Source: an uncultured Eubacteriales bacterium (GTDB taxonomy: Bacteria > Bacillota > Clostridia > Oscillospirales > Oscillospiraceae). From it: a stretch of 58,839 bases of DNA. Both the position numbers and the translations under genes were made by a program. The stretch is from assembly GCA_900319275.1 (NCBI GenBank), contig ONNS01000002.1, positions 1-58,839 of the forward strand. Reading direction: 5' to 3'. The notes under the pieces were generated by a model. The model was not told the origin of the DNA. It saw nothing but the letters and a program-made list of their open reading frames with translations, and made no database searches. This document shows positions 43,918 to 52,038 of the stretch, in pieces. The number at the start of each line of letters is the position of its first letter. Position 1 is the stretch's first letter.

Positions 43918-44382
43918 TTATGCGCTCGCCCCCTCACTTACAGCGTAACGGAGGAGAAACTCGTCCTCGGTCACGCCCTCGTACGCAGCAAGAAGCTGCA
44001 GATGCTGGGGCCGTACGCTCTTACTGTCGCATACGCGGCGCGCCCATTCACGTGAAGTGACGCCAAGTCGATCGGCGAGCTGCTGAAGGGACAGGTTTTC
44101 GTCGCGTCGATAGACGGCAATGGGATTGCGTGCGGGTTTAGACTTAGTCCGAGCGTTGGCGTGCCGGTCACCATCCTTAAGGAGTGCCGGATAGTAATCA
44201 TCCAGCAACTCGTCCAGCGTGATGCCGAGCGCATCGGAAAGACGAAGATAGATAGACAAAGCGGTATTGGGCTGGATCTTTTTTTCGAGCGATCGAATGA
44301 CAGGGGCAGAAACCTGGGCCAGCTGACTGAGCTCGCAAATGGCGAGTCTGTTCTTGTTGCGATAGAATCGAAGTCCGTTCAT
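43918..44382 (-). CDS. Protein with two Xre-type HTH domains
   Basis: This 154-aa protein has a first HTH at about 1-62 (LAICELSQLAQVSAPVIRSLEK, then DALGITLDELLDDYY). A basic linker (65-85, ANARTKSKPARNP) leads to a second HTH at about 85-145 (LSLQQLADRLGVTSREWARR, YEGVTEDEFLLRYA). Duplicated HTHs in one chain may bind two half sites or bridge sites. It starts two bases after the stop of the HTH-nuclease gene, with GGGAG as site. Confidence 0.85.
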   Translation of the reverse strand: MNGLRFYRNKNRLAICELSQLAQVSAPVIRSLEKKIQPNTALSIYLRLSDALGITLDELLDDYYPALLKDGDRHANARTKSKPARNPIAVYRRDENLSLQQLADRLGVTSREWARRVCDSKSVRPQHLQLLAAYEGVTEDEFLLRYAVSEGASA

Positions 44383-44384
44383 TA

Positions 44385-45074
44385 TTATTCTCCCTTCGTA
44401 ACGATGAAATCATATGTTTTATATTGAAATTTGCGAAGATCATCCAGCGAATAGATGATCTGCTTGGGCTGCCCGTTGATGTCGTATACGCGGTGCAGCT
44501 CGTAGTTCAGGCCGCTATCACGGCAGTAATCCATGAATGCCTTTTCATTGACAGTCATAAAGAACGGTGCATCTGCATCATCGGACGTCGTCTTGACTTC
44601 AATGTATAAAAGTTTGCCAGACTGTGTGAAGGAGAGCAGGTCGAAGCCATAGCTCGGCTCGAGCGCGTAGTGCGGATCGACTGCATTTTCGTAGATCGTT
44701 CCGGCGAGCTTCTTCCTCTCGGCGCGAAGTACAAACTCCTCACCGCGCAGGCCATTATCTACCCGCCTCATCTGCTTGCGTCGGATCGCACGCTTGGCAG
44801 AAGCTTTGACGACAGCGGGACCTCGCAGGCTGGCAATAGCCAGGTCATACCGGTCGTTGATGATCGCGTTCAAGGAGACGTGGAAATAAGATGCGATTTT
44901 CTGGATTTTGTAAAGCTTTATGGAAAACTGTTTCTTCTCCAGCCGGCAAACATCCATTACGGACAGTCCGCACTTTTTTGCGAGCTTTGCCTGCGTGAGC
45001 CCGTAGTGTAAACGCAGGAAAGTGAGTACGTTATACGGCGCTGTGGTAAGGCCGTTTTTCTTACGTCTCGACAT
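44385..45074 (-). CDS. HTH domain fused to a DUF3883-like PD-(D/E)XK nuclease domain
   Basis: The N-terminal Xre HTH of this 229-aa protein (about 15-75: LRLHYGLTQAKLAKKCGLSV, DVCRLEK) is followed by a basic linker (KRAIRRKQMRR). The C-terminal domain has GLRGEEFVLRAERKKLAG, then GFDLLSFTQSGKLLYIEVKT. The D-x(n)-E-V-K arrangement is the restriction-endonuclease-like active site of DUF3883-type domains. It could be a nuclease or a nicked-DNA-binding regulator; catalysis is not proved. The first 14 bases overlap the integrase gene, so the two are made together. Confidence 0.8.
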   Translation of the reverse strand: MSRRKKNGLTTAPYNVLTFLRLHYGLTQAKLAKKCGLSVMDVCRLEKKQFSIKLYKIQKIASYFHVSLNAIINDRYDLAIASLRGPAVVKASAKRAIRRKQMRRVDNGLRGEEFVLRAERKKLAGTIYENAVDPHYALEPSYGFDLLSFTQSGKLLYIEVKTTSDDADAPFFMTVNEKAFMDYCRDSGLNYELHRVYDINGQPKQIIYSLDDLRKFQYKTYDFIVTKGE

Positions 45075-46185
45075 TATACGATTCCTCCATCAAACCAAGA
45101 TCGTTTACTGCGCGAGAGAAAGTCTCCATGTCCGTGTGCAGATAGATGCCAGTGGTTTCGGCTCGTGCGTGTCCCATAAGACGTGCGATGATCTGCAGAG
45201 GAACACCTTTCTCATCAAGCTGAGTGGCGTATGTGTGGCGGCAGCAGTGCGGGGACAGACTACGGACACCGTTTACTTTTTTCAGCGCAGTGTAGTAACG
45301 CCGCCGGAAAGAGCCAACTCCGTAGTAGGGATTATTGCCGGGCTGGTAAATGCGATCCACGCCGCCATGCTTCCGAAGAAAGAGGAAAGAGTCGCGATAG
45401 GCAAGAGGAACGGGGATAATGCGGTTGCTCAAAACGCTTTTGGTGACATCAAGATGCGGTTTGCCGTCAACCATCTCGATTGCCTTGTTGACGTCTACCT
45501 GCGAGCCGTTCGCGGAGATATCGTCCTGGGTCAGGGCAATCAGCTCCTGAACGCGCATACCGGTGCCAAGCATCGCTCTGATGCCGTGACCGATCAGATC
45601 GTTCGGAAGATCACGGTTGAGGTTCTGAACTTCGGCATCGGTGAAGGCGTCCTTCCGAACTTCGTCCTTCTTGCCAAGCTCACGGCGTTTACGGATTTTC
45701 TTGGCATTTAGAGCGGGATTGCGGAGAATCAGACCATTGTGTTCGGCGTCTGTAAAGATCTGGATCAGCATCGCGCGGCACTTGCGGAGCTGAGAGGAGG
45801 AATAGCCCTGTGCAACGATCGAATCCAGAAAGCTGTTGATGTGGAGGGGAAGGATCGTGCAGATGGGGGTATTGCCATACTGCTTCTTAAGAAAAGCCAG
45901 CGTGTACTTATACCCGGAATAGGTAGAGGGCTGAACCTGACTGCGATAGCTGGCATACCACATGTCTGCAAACTCTCCGAAGGTCAAATTCTTGTCCAGA
46001 CGGATGTTCGACTCCTTCAGCCGTTGGGCTTCGCGAATCTTCTCCTGCACCTCTTTCTTGCTCTTGCCGGAAAAGCGAACAATGTCGCGCTTCCCCTCAT
46101 CGGTATAACCGATCATCAATTCTCCACGCCAGGTGCCGTTTGCGGTCTTGCGGATGCAGCCGTCGCCATTAGAACTCTTTTTCAT
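45061..46185 (-). CDS. int: Phage/transposon integrase (tyrosine recombinase, Tn916 Int-like)
   Basis: This 374-aa protein has an N-terminal AP2-like arm-binding domain (GDGCIRKTANGTWRGEL). A SAM-like core-binding domain (about 75-165) precedes a complete catalytic domain: Arg in GTGMRVQELIAL, HCCRHTYATQL, LMGHARAETT, and nucleophile Tyr in TTGIYLHTD. The start is ATG 46185 after AGGGGGTGACC; an ATG six codons earlier is possible. Unlike the recombinase pair at 38925-43281, all catalytic residues are present. No conjugation or phage genes lie next to it. Confidence 0.93.
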   Translation of the reverse strand: MKKSSNGDGCIRKTANGTWRGELMIGYTDEGKRDIVRFSGKSKKEVQEKIREAQRLKESNIRLDKNLTFGEFADMWYASYRSQVQPSTYSGYKYTLAFLKKQYGNTPICTILPLHINSFLDSIVAQGYSSSQLRKCRAMLIQIFTDAEHNGLILRNPALNAKKIRKRRELGKKDEVRKDAFTDAEVQNLNRDLPNDLIGHGIRAMLGTGMRVQELIALTQDDISANGSQVDVNKAIEMVDGKPHLDVTKSVLSNRIIPVPLAYRDSFLFLRKHGGVDRIYQPGNNPYYGVGSFRRRYYTALKKVNGVRSLSPHCCRHTYATQLDEKGVPLQIIARLMGHARAETTGIYLHTDMETFSRAVNDLGLMEESYNVET

Positions 46186-46199
46186 TTTGGTCACCCCCT

Positions 46200-46406
46200 T
46201 CAATATGTCAGCCGAGCGGGCACAACGGTCGGCCTTTGTACCCGCATCGGGAACAACTCGTGGGGAGTCCGGCTCACACCGCTGAAGTTGCTGACGGGAA
46301 AGCGCTTGCTATGGGGGAGCGCGTTCGGCAGGGACTTGCAGGTGTTAAGGCGTTTGCTTGCTCCTCTGACTGTGGGGGACTTGCGTGGGGTGGTTTTGTT
46401 TTTCAT
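46200..46406 (-). CDS. Small basic protein upstream of the integrase
   Basis: This 68-aa protein is rich in Arg, Lys, Pro and Ser (MKNKTTPRKSPTVRGASKRL) with no known domain. AGGAG lies nine bases before the ATG, and the TGA falls just before the ribosome site of the integrase, so it is coupled to int. It may be an excisionase-like or leader protein, but no similarity supports this. It could also be a spurious frame with a good site. Confidence 0.5.
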   Translation of the reverse strand: MKNKTTPRKSPTVRGASKRLNTCKSLPNALPHSKRFPVSNFSGVSRTPHELFPMRVQRPTVVPARLTY

Positions 46407-46432
46407 GCTGAAACACTCCTTTTGTATTCAGC

Positions 46433-46467
46433 AAAAAGCGCTATGCAGGTTGGACCCCGCATAGCGC
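46433..46467 (-). terminator. Intrinsic terminator in the leader of the integrase operon (possible attenuator)
   Basis: On the minus strand GCGCTATGC, a 12-base loop, and GCATAGCGC are followed by TTTTT. It lies between the operon promoter (46644-46672) and the first gene (46406). A second stable hairpin, 46593-46620, sits upstream in the same leader. Confidence 0.75.
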
Positions 46468-46643
46468 AAAACAAGACCGGAGAAAAGCGACCGATTGAAC
46501 CGTTAGGCTATTGCCAAGAGGAACAAAATCGGATATACTCTACTCGTAGTGCAGTTTGTCTGCTGTGCTTGGTGCCTTCTTCACCTGCGCAGGCACGCGG
46601 GAGTTGCCGCTCTCGCGTGCTGCTACTCTTTTGCTGTGATTAG

Positions 46644-46672
46644 AGTATATCATTATATGGGAACATAGTCAA
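46644..46672 (-). promoter_or_regulatory. Promoter of the integrase operon
   Basis: On the minus strand TTGACT, 17 bases, TATACT. The spacer lies inside the 15-bp palindrome. The leader to the first ATG is about 230 bases. Confidence 0.8.
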
Positions 46673-46693
46673 GCAAAATATGTTCCCATATAA
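46653..46693. promoter_or_regulatory. Perfect 15-bp inverted repeat operator between divergent genes
   Basis: TTATATGGGAACATA, 11-base spacer, and its exact complement. The left arm covers the core of the minus promoter; the right arm contains the TATAAT (46689-46694) of the plus-strand promoter. A dimeric repressor bound here would control both directions. The RHH protein encoded at 46728 or an Xre protein of the operon is the obvious candidate. Confidence 0.85.
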
Positions 46694-46727
46694 TCAAGTT
46701 TACGATTTGTTCATTTTCGGAGGAACT

Positions 46728-46946
46728 ATGTCACGAAAAACATCGGAGTCTCAATTACGAGCATCCAAAAAGTATTTGGCGCAGTTTAAAGAGATTCGCA
46801 TACGTACCCTTCCAGAGGAGCATGAAGCTATTGTTGCGCACGCAAAGACGATGGGCGACAAGAGTACTGTCGCTTTTATTTCCCGGGCAATACAAGAAAC
46901 CATGGAGAGAGATAACGAGAAAATGAACCAGCAGGTCAATGACTGA
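46728..46946 (+). CDS. Small ribbon-helix-helix-type DNA-binding protein
   Basis: This 72-aa protein has a basic N terminus (MSRKTSESQLRASKKYLAQF), a beta-strand-like EIRIRTLPEE, then two helices (EAIVAHAKTMG, VAFISRAIQETMERD) in the Arc/MetJ-like pattern. The start is ATG 46728 after GGAGG; the frame upstream is only the operator DNA. It is divergent from the integrase operon across the palindrome, so it probably represses both. Confidence 0.78.
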   Translation: MSRKTSESQLRASKKYLAQFKEIRIRTLPEEHEAIVAHAKTMGDKSTVAFISRAIQETMERDNEKMNQQVND

Positions 46947-46984
46947 CTCTGCGTTATCTGGTAAAATGAATACGTAACATGGAG

Positions 46985-47013
46985 AGAGCCGGACACTGTG
47001 TTCCGGCTCTTTT
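46985..47013 (+). terminator. Terminator of the RHH gene
   Basis: AGAGCCGGA/TCCGGCTCT stem with an 8-base loop, then TTT. Confidence 0.82.
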
Positions 47014-47040
47014 GAATAGAAGAGGAAAGGGGAATCAAAC

Positions 47041-48014
47041 ATGGGCGTATTCATTTATCTTTCGGTTTCGAAATCCGTTTCTCAGGCGGCTTGGGAGCCG
47101 GTGTACAGGGAAGCTTTGGCTCTTGCGCAGCAGCTTGGACTTGCGGAGTACCGGAGGCAGGAGATTTGCGGCGTACCAATCTGGTGCCTGAGTGTGACAG
47201 AGGAGCGGACAACCTATTTCGGGTTTGAAGAGACGCGAACATGGACTGGCTTTGATGTTGACGGGGATTATACAACGATGGAGACCGGCGAAAAAATGGG
47301 TTTCCCAAAGAGCTCAAAGGCGGTGCGGCTACCTGTTCTGAGCCAGTGGATGCTATGTTGGAGACCTATCGTGCTGCCAATGAGGACAAGGAGCCGCATG
47401 AGTATTATTCGTTGCTGGACGGAAAGACGCAGGGGTATGCACATCATATCCCGCTGCTTGCAGTTTGCTGCCTGATTGTCGATCGTCTGGCCGATCAAGC
47501 CTATGTCTATGGAGATATCACGGCAGGACAGTGCCGAAATGCCGTGAAGCTTGCTAACAAGTATCTGGACAGGCCTATTTCGCTGCCGGACTATTGTGAT
47601 CCTAAACGAATGGCCCTAAGGCTTAAGCAGTTATCGCTGTCAGTAGATCAGGCGTTCGATTTGCTGGACTGGGCTTATCTGGGTAAAAAGGATAGTGCTT
47701 TGGGGGCAGAAATGCGTCAATCCTATGGAGCAGAGGCCTGCTATTCCGAGTGGGAGAAACGCTTGCAACCGATACAAGTGGGCACAGCTGCTTTTGCACG
47801 AGTGCTGACAGACTATCTGAATATGGGTTTTGATCTTGAGCGCCTGTGTCGATGTTATGCTGTCTGGATGAGAGACGATAAGGACGAGAGAAGGGCATTC
47901 ATACAGGCGATCCTGGAGATAGGACTGTGCAACGAGAATCGGAATATAGCATTCGCGGGCGCAGCCATTGATCCGGATCGCGAAGAACCTTATGGTAACA
48001 TGATATTGGAGTGA
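47041..48014 (+). pseudogene. Unknown protein, disrupted by a one-base deletion in an A run
   Basis: The frame starting at ATG 47041 (MGVFIYLSVSKSVSQAAWEP, after GGAAAGGGG) reads well to METGEK. It then continues sensibly only in the next frame (NGFPKELKGG, then TCSEPVDAMLETYRAANEDK) to the stop at 48014. Seven instead of six A at 47291-47296 would give one protein of about 324 aa. No known domain is recognised; the second half is helical with several Cys. The C terminus (YGNMILE) ends abruptly and may also be truncated. Confidence 0.7.
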
Positions 48015-48195
48015 TGGCATATCAAAACAGGATGAAAAGGGGATGGGCAATGAGGTGCTGGATATACCGCGGTAGGACACGCGGCAGGGAGGAAATCTGA
48101 CGGGGATGCGGATTGCGGCTGTTTGCTGCATTGCGGCTTGGTTCCGACAGAAAGATTTTCCTCAAATGCGTTGGTCAAATTGATGAGATAATCAT

Positions 48196-48360
48196 ACACT
48201 TTAGACTGGCTTTGTGTATGTACACTTTAGAATAGATTTTTATTATTGAATGTTTCAGCTTTATATGCTATACTAAAATGAAAATATATTGTAGAAAACA
48301 CTTTAGATTTCGCAGTGAGCTCAGTTAAAAACAGATCTGGCAGTCAGGATCAAAGTGTAC
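48196..48360 (+). promoter_or_regulatory. Strong EPS-operon promoter with flanking TACACTTTAG motifs
   Basis: TTGAAT (48246-48251), 17 bases, TATACT (48269-48274). ACACTTTAG occurs at 48196, 48222 and 48298, and an inverted GTACACTTT at 48351-48359. The motifs surround the promoter as operator sites would. Confidence 0.65.
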
Positions 48361-48782
48361 CGTTTTCTTGATTGAATGCTGAAAGGCCGGATCTGAGTTC
48401 GTGATCAGATTCGGCATATTTCTCTATTTGGGAAGCATTCAGCGGGCTGTGTGTATGACCGTAGAAAGAGCTTGAAAGCGAGAATAGCCGATACTCACCA
48501 TCGTAGATTATATAGGGCATCATCTGGGATAATCATTGTCGTTTTCTATGGTAAAAAGATTTCTCTATGCCAACGCGTATTACAAGACCAACAGTGATCT
48601 GAAAGTCCCGTACGATTGTCTGACGGCCAACGGAAGCAACCTGAATCCTTGTCTCAATCGAAAAAACGAGAGCGGGACAGTCAGCGAGACAGATAGAACA
48701 GCACGCTTACAGAAAGTGTAATGCAATAGCTCTCAGCCGCACGTCAGGCGATGAGTTTCACAAAAGAAAAGAGGAGATATAG
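48275..48782 (+). other. Long leader of the exopolysaccharide operon
   Basis: About 500 bases between promoter and first gene. An 11-bp hairpin GCCGGATCTGA/TCAGATTCGGC lies at 48386-48415 with a T-rich 3' side. A 61-codon open frame (48536-48721) has no ribosome site and unusual composition, so I do not call it. The leader may hold an antitermination or attenuation site; no known riboswitch is recognised. Confidence 0.45.
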
Positions 48783-50093
48783 ATGCACGATTTTATCAAT
48801 GACCTACGTTTTGCCGGAATTAATAAGTTCAGTTCTAAAGTCTGGCTGTCTTCCCCTACAATGCACGGAGATGAGCAGCGGTGGGTTGATGAAGCCATCC
48901 AGACAAACTGGGTCTCTACTGTTGGCGCGAACATCGATGCAGTGGAAAAGGCAATGGCAGAGTACATCGGTGTGAAATACGCGGTTGGTCTGTCCTGTGG
49001 CACGGCGTCACTGCATCTTGCCACCAAGCTGGCGGGAGAAAAACTCTATGGTCAGGCTCGCCCTAACCAGGGTACGTTGCAGGGTCATCGCGTGTTTGCT
49101 TCAGATTGCACTTTTGATGCATCGATTAATCCAATCGCCTACGAAGATGGCGATGCGGTTTTCATTGATACTGAGTATGACACCTGGAACATGAGCCCGG
49201 AAGCTCTGGAAAAGGCGTTTGAGTTTTATCCTGACGTACGCCTTGTTGTGATTGCTCATCTCTATGGTACGCCTGGCAAGATGGAAGAGTTGAAGGCAAT
49301 CTGTGATAAACACGGTGCATTGATCGTGGAGGATGCGGCGGAGAGCCTTGGCGCGAGATATTTGCTTAACGGTGAATGGGTAGAAACAGGCACACTTGGC
49401 AATTATAACGCAATCAGTTTCAACGGCAATAAAATCATCACAGGAAGTGCCGGAGGACTTTTCCTGACCAATTCCAAAGAGGATGCGGACAAGGTCCGAA
49501 AGTGGAGTACACAGAGCCGCGAGGCTGCGCCCTGGTACCAGCATGAGGAGATTGGATATAACTATCGCATGAGCAATATCATTGCCGGTGTGATAAGGGG
49601 ACAGATTCCGTACCTGGACGAACACATCGCTCAAAAGAAAGCCATCTGGGAGAGGTACGAAAAGGGCTTGGCGGATCTGCCTGTGAAGATGAATCCCTGG
49701 GATCGGCAGAAGAGCGAACCTAACTTTTGGCTGAGCTGCTGCATCATCGACGAGGATGCTATGGCTCCGATGGTGCGTGGGGAACAGGATTACTTATGGA
49801 AGCACGAGAGCGGTAAGAGCAGCTCGCAGGAGATTCTTGAAGCGATTGCTGCTTTCAACGCCGAGGGCAGACCGATCTGGAAGCCCATGCATATGCAGCC
49901 GATCTATCGTGTCAGTCCTTTCGTGACGGTGGAAGGAAACGGAAGAGGTAGGAGCAATGCGTACATCGCTGGTTCTGGCGTTGATGTTGGTGCCGACATC
50001 TTCCGTCGTGGATTGTGCTTACCGTCTGATAATAAGATGACTCCTGAACAGCAGGACGTTGTGATTGACATCATTCATAGGTGTTTTTTGTAA
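48783..50093 (+). CDS. DegT/DnrJ/EryC1-family sugar aminotransferase
   Basis: This 436-aa PLP enzyme aminates a nucleotide-linked keto sugar. It has SSPTMHGDEQRWVDEAI, GLSCGTASLHLATKL, EDAAESLGARY, and the PLP-lysine in SFNGNKIITGSAGG (about 214-227). An insertion of about 15 residues after LAGEKLYG and a longer C-terminal part are typical of the PglE/LegC-like branch. GAGGAG precedes the ATG. The operon has no 4,6-dehydratase to make its keto-sugar substrate, so this could come from the capE-type pathway or from elsewhere. Confidence 0.9.
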   Translation: MHDFINDLRFAGINKFSSKVWLSSPTMHGDEQRWVDEAIQTNWVSTVGANIDAVEKAMAEYIGVKYAVGLSCGTASLHLATKLAGEKLYGQARPNQGTLQGHRVFASDCTFDASINPIAYEDGDAVFIDTEYDTWNMSPEALEKAFEFYPDVRLVVIAHLYGTPGKMEELKAICDKHGALIVEDAAESLGARYLLNGEWVETGTLGNYNAISFNGNKIITGSAGGLFLTNSKEDADKVRKWSTQSREAAPWYQHEEIGYNYRMSNIIAGVIRGQIPYLDEHIAQKKAIWERYEKGLADLPVKMNPWDRQKSEPNFWLSCCIIDEDAMAPMVRGEQDYLWKHESGKSSSQEILEAIAAFNAEGRPIWKPMHMQPIYRVSPFVTVEGNGRGRSNAYIAGSGVDVGADIFRRGLCLPSDNKMTPEQQDVVIDIIHRCFL

Positions 50094-50188
50094 ATCGGTT
50101 GGACATCAATCAGGGTTGTAGATAGGAAGATGCCGCATCTGCCGGACATCAATCAGATGCACACATATAAAGCGCGGGGGCGCATGAA

Positions 50189-50410
50189 ATGTCTTTTGAA
50201 GATTTATTAGATCAGGCGTGTAAATCGGCTCGTCTTCCAGAGATGGCGAGAATACTACTTCCCAGCACACTGAGCGAAGAGACAAAGAAGCTGGTGCTGA
50301 AGCTAGAGCCTGAGGCATTCGGCGCGATCCTGAAAGCTGCCATAGATCAGATTAACCAAGGTTCAGTTGAAACTGTGGACGCGCTCGTAAGAAAGGCTCT
50401 GCAAGAGTGA
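50189..50410 (+). CDS. Small helical protein of unknown function in the EPS operon
   Basis: This 73-aa, all-helical, cytosolic-looking protein (MSFEDLLDQACKSARLPEMA, LKLEPEAFGAILKAAIDQIN) has no known domain. It lies between the aminotransferase and the initiating sugar transferase, in the same direction, with a GGGGGCG-type weak site. It could be a partner or stabiliser of one of these; there is no direct evidence. Confidence 0.65.
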   Translation: MSFEDLLDQACKSARLPEMARILLPSTLSEETKKLVLKLEPEAFGAILKAAIDQINQGSVETVDALVRKALQE

Positions 50411-50487
50411 AGAAGCGGCTGGTATATGTCACTTCCTTGGTTCCGCTATTGGATTTGGATTATGGAAATTGATAAAGGGGAAGGCTA

Positions 50488-51216
50488 ATGCGTTTAGAGA
50501 GAAAGATGGGTTTCTATGAGAAGTACATAAAACGGCTTCTGGATGTTGTTTGCTCCCTCCTTTTCATAATCGTTTTTTGTTGGCTGTACGCGATCATAGC
50601 ACTGATTGTGAGAATCAAGATGGGAAGCCCAGTGCTGTTTAAACAGCCGAGACCTGGGATCATTAAAAACGGTAAAGAAACAATTATCAATATGTATAAA
50701 TTCCGCTCTATGACAGATAAGCGGGATGAAAATGGAAACCTGCTGCCGGATGATCAGAGACTGCCTAAGTTTGGCGCAATGCTGAGGAGCACATCGCTCG
50801 ATGAACTTCCCGAGGTTTTTTCTATTCTGAAAGGCGATATGAGTGTCATAGGACCACGGCCTCAGCTTGTACGGGATATGGTTTTCATGTCAGATGGGCA
50901 GCGAATGAGGCATACAGCAAAGCCAGGGTTGACAGGGCTCGCACAGGTTAAAGGCCGTAATGCTATTACATGGGAAGAAAAGCTGGAATGGGATCTGAAA
51001 TATATTGAGAAGGTCAGTTTCCTGGGCGATGTGAAGATACTGGTGGAAACAGTATTTGCCGTGTTTAAGAGAAGTGGGATAACAGACGGAGAGAACGCCA
51101 CTGCGCTGGACTATGGGGATGCGCTGTTAAAAACAGGAAAAGTGTCGAAGCCACAGTATGATGCTTTGCAGGCATACGCAAGGGATCTGATAAAAGAACA
51201 TGAAGGACGGAGATAA
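50488..51216 (+). CDS. Initiating sugar-1-phosphate transferase (short, PglC-like)
   Basis: This 242-aa protein has a single N-terminal re-entrant membrane helix (about 14-38) and the full bacterial sugar transferase domain: FKQPRPGI, MYKFRSM, STSLDELPEVFSILKGDMSV, GPRPQLV, and KPGLTGLAQVKGRN. It transfers a sugar-1-phosphate to undecaprenyl phosphate to start the repeat unit. With the aminotransferase, a 4-amino-type or N-acetylated sugar is a likely first residue. The start at 50488 has GGGGAAGG upstream. This intact gene may replace the broken long copy at 3180-4605. Confidence 0.93.
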   Translation: MRLERKMGFYEKYIKRLLDVVCSLLFIIVFCWLYAIIALIVRIKMGSPVLFKQPRPGIIKNGKETIINMYKFRSMTDKRDENGNLLPDDQRLPKFGAMLRSTSLDELPEVFSILKGDMSVIGPRPQLVRDMVFMSDGQRMRHTAKPGLTGLAQVKGRNAITWEEKLEWDLKYIEKVSFLGDVKILVETVFAVFKRSGITDGENATALDYGDALLKTGKVSKPQYDALQAYARDLIKEHEGRR

Positions 51217-52023
51217 GTGGAAAAGTATAGTGTATTGATGTCTCTCTATAAAAAAGAGCATCCAGAGTATCTTCGTCTTGCTCTGGATTCAATGATAAAT
51301 CAGTCAGTAAAGCCTGATGAGATTGTCCTTGTGGAGGATGGGCCTCTTACAGATGAGTTGTATGCAGTTGTGGAGGAGTATAAACCGCACCTCCACATTG
51401 TTATAAATGAGAAGAACCTAGGCCTCGGGTTAGCGCTTAATGAGGGCTTGAAAGCTTGTAAGAACGAGCTGGTGGCTCGTATGGACACGGATGATATCAG
51501 TAAGCCTGATCGCTGTGAAAAACAGCTTAAGCGGTTTGAAGAGAAGCCGGAACTGGCTATTGTTGGTTCTCATATCGATGAGTTCGTGGGTGACCCGAGT
51601 AGTGTGATAAGTCAGCGAAGAGTGCCCACAACATCGGAAGATATTTACAATTATGCAAAGAAGCGTTCTGCCTTTAATCACCCAGCTGTAATGTACCGGA
51701 AGTCTGCAGTTATGGCTGAAGGCGGGTATAGCGATCTCAAGAGAAACCAGGACGTTGACCTGTTCGGCAGAATGCTGTTCAAGGGGTATAAGGCTGAAAA
51801 CATAGATGAAGCTCTATTGTGGTTCAGATCCTCTGATGAATTGGCGGCGAGGAGGAAGTCCTGGGAGAACACTAAGAGCTACATAGCAACGATTAAAAAG
51901 TTCTGGAAGATGGGTTATAGCTCTTTCTCAGATTACGCTATGGTTGCTGTTGCACAGACTGGGATGTTTGTTCTTCCGGCAAAGATGCAGAACTGGGTAT
52001 ATAAAAAGTTTTTGAGGAAATGA
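51217..52023 (+). CDS. Family 2 glycosyltransferase
   Basis: This 268-aa GT-A fold enzyme has YSVLMSLYKKEHPEYL, LVEDGPLTDEL, NLGLGLALNEGL and the metal-binding ARMDTDDI (residues about 88-95). The start is GTG 51217, directly after the previous stop (TAAGTG) and with GGACGGAG as site, so it is coupled. Acceptor and donor unknown. Confidence 0.9.
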   Translation: MEKYSVLMSLYKKEHPEYLRLALDSMINQSVKPDEIVLVEDGPLTDELYAVVEEYKPHLHIVINEKNLGLGLALNEGLKACKNELVARMDTDDISKPDRCEKQLKRFEEKPELAIVGSHIDEFVGDPSSVISQRRVPTTSEDIYNYAKKRSAFNHPAVMYRKSAVMAEGGYSDLKRNQDVDLFGRMLFKGYKAENIDEALLWFRSSDELAARRKSWENTKSYIATIKKFWKMGYSSFSDYAMVAVAQTGMFVLPAKMQNWVYKKFLRK

Positions 52024-52038
52024 CGGAGGCCGAAGGTA

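Noticed and set aside
48536-48721. 61-codon frame in the EPS leader
   Set aside because: No ribosome site, odd composition, and no similarity to known leader peptides.
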